This document shows positions 33,196-33,325 of a DNA stretch of 33,325 bases, piece by piece; position 1 is the first letter of the stretch; every line of letters starts with the position of its first letter. The DNA is taken from the NCBI GenBank assembly GCA_005792145.1, contig SXSS01000065.1, positions 1 to 33,325 on the forward strand. Direction: 5' to 3'. Position numbers and translations under genes: made by a program. The notes below the pieces were generated by a model, which was not told the origin of the DNA, ran no database searches, and saw only the letters and a program-made list of their open reading frames with translations. The stretch comes from Planctomycetia bacterium (GTDB lineage Bacteria > Planctomycetota > Phycisphaerae > Phycisphaerales > SM1A02).

Positions 33196-33325
33196 ATGGA
33201 AGTTTCTAGTTCAAGTCGGATCCAAAGGCCTTAGGCAATGTTTCTTTCTGAGTTTGATCAGCGTCATGCTTCAGCAAACTGGAATAAAAAACACTACCTG
33301 TGGATATGCAAACAATACATCCCAC

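Noticed and set aside
33185-33325. Inverted repeat AGTTTG/CAAACT near the right edge as a terminator
   Set aside because: The stem is only 6 bp with an 18-nt loop, and no T-run follows on either strand in the right orientation. It may be part of the promoter region of the 832-residue gene, but nothing specific can be shown.

Overview
The window is a gene-dense stretch of a bacterial chromosome, most likely a planctomycete of the Phycisphaerae type. Three things point there. Two large secreted proteins end in the paired 'D-N-D-G...NGADL...LLSGWG' dockerin-like repeats that are abundant in that class. SecA is greatly enlarged (1387 residues). Shine-Dalgarno sequences are weak and GTG or TTG starts are common, at a moderate GC content. 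I see no insertion sequence, prophage, CRISPR array or integrase, so this looks like ordinary chromosome with a few unusual genes.

Layout. 1-196: tail of a PLP aminotransferase (+), facing a small lipoprotein (-). 534-767: two minus-strand terminators bracketing a short interval without a clear gene. 768-4138 (-): an operon of pyrF, an orphan extracellular solute-binding protein, a DUF971 protein and a hotdog thioesterase. 4176-10360 (+): cinA-like gene and folK (overlapping by 4 nt), a TlpA-like secreted thioredoxin, and polA with intact proofreading motifs. 10401-10583: tRNA-Asp with promoter and terminator. 10624-12405: a redoxin, a small zinc-ribbon membrane protein and a two-helix membrane protein. 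12434-17139 (-): a possible small exported leader peptide, a structured leader RNA, giant secA and tRNA-Lys. 17249-21926 (+): tRNA-CAT, trpA and a complete RbsABC-type sugar importer. 21933-23079 (-): lexA and an overlapping unknown ORF. 23200-28256: class V aminotransferase, secreted HEAT-repeat protein, truncated hemoglobin, SPOR-domain lipoprotein and an acyl-CoA/AMP ligase. 28281-33184 (-): two tandem genes for large secreted, cysteine-rich, PPC-like repeat proteins.

The most interesting candidate is the secA leader (16712-17139). A 100-codon reading frame with a signal-peptide-like N-terminus and a Pro-Pro-Pro/Val-Arg-Ala C-terminus lies upstream of secA on the same strand. Its last codons and stop codon fall inside nested RNA stems, and two more perfect hairpins precede the secA start. 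This architecture resembles SecM-secA translational-arrest control but is not a recognisable SecM homologue. The second notable item is a nine-cysteine module with exactly conserved spacing. It occurs four times across the two tandem secreted proteins, one of which also appears to carry a foreign beta-domain inserted inside a PPC-like domain.
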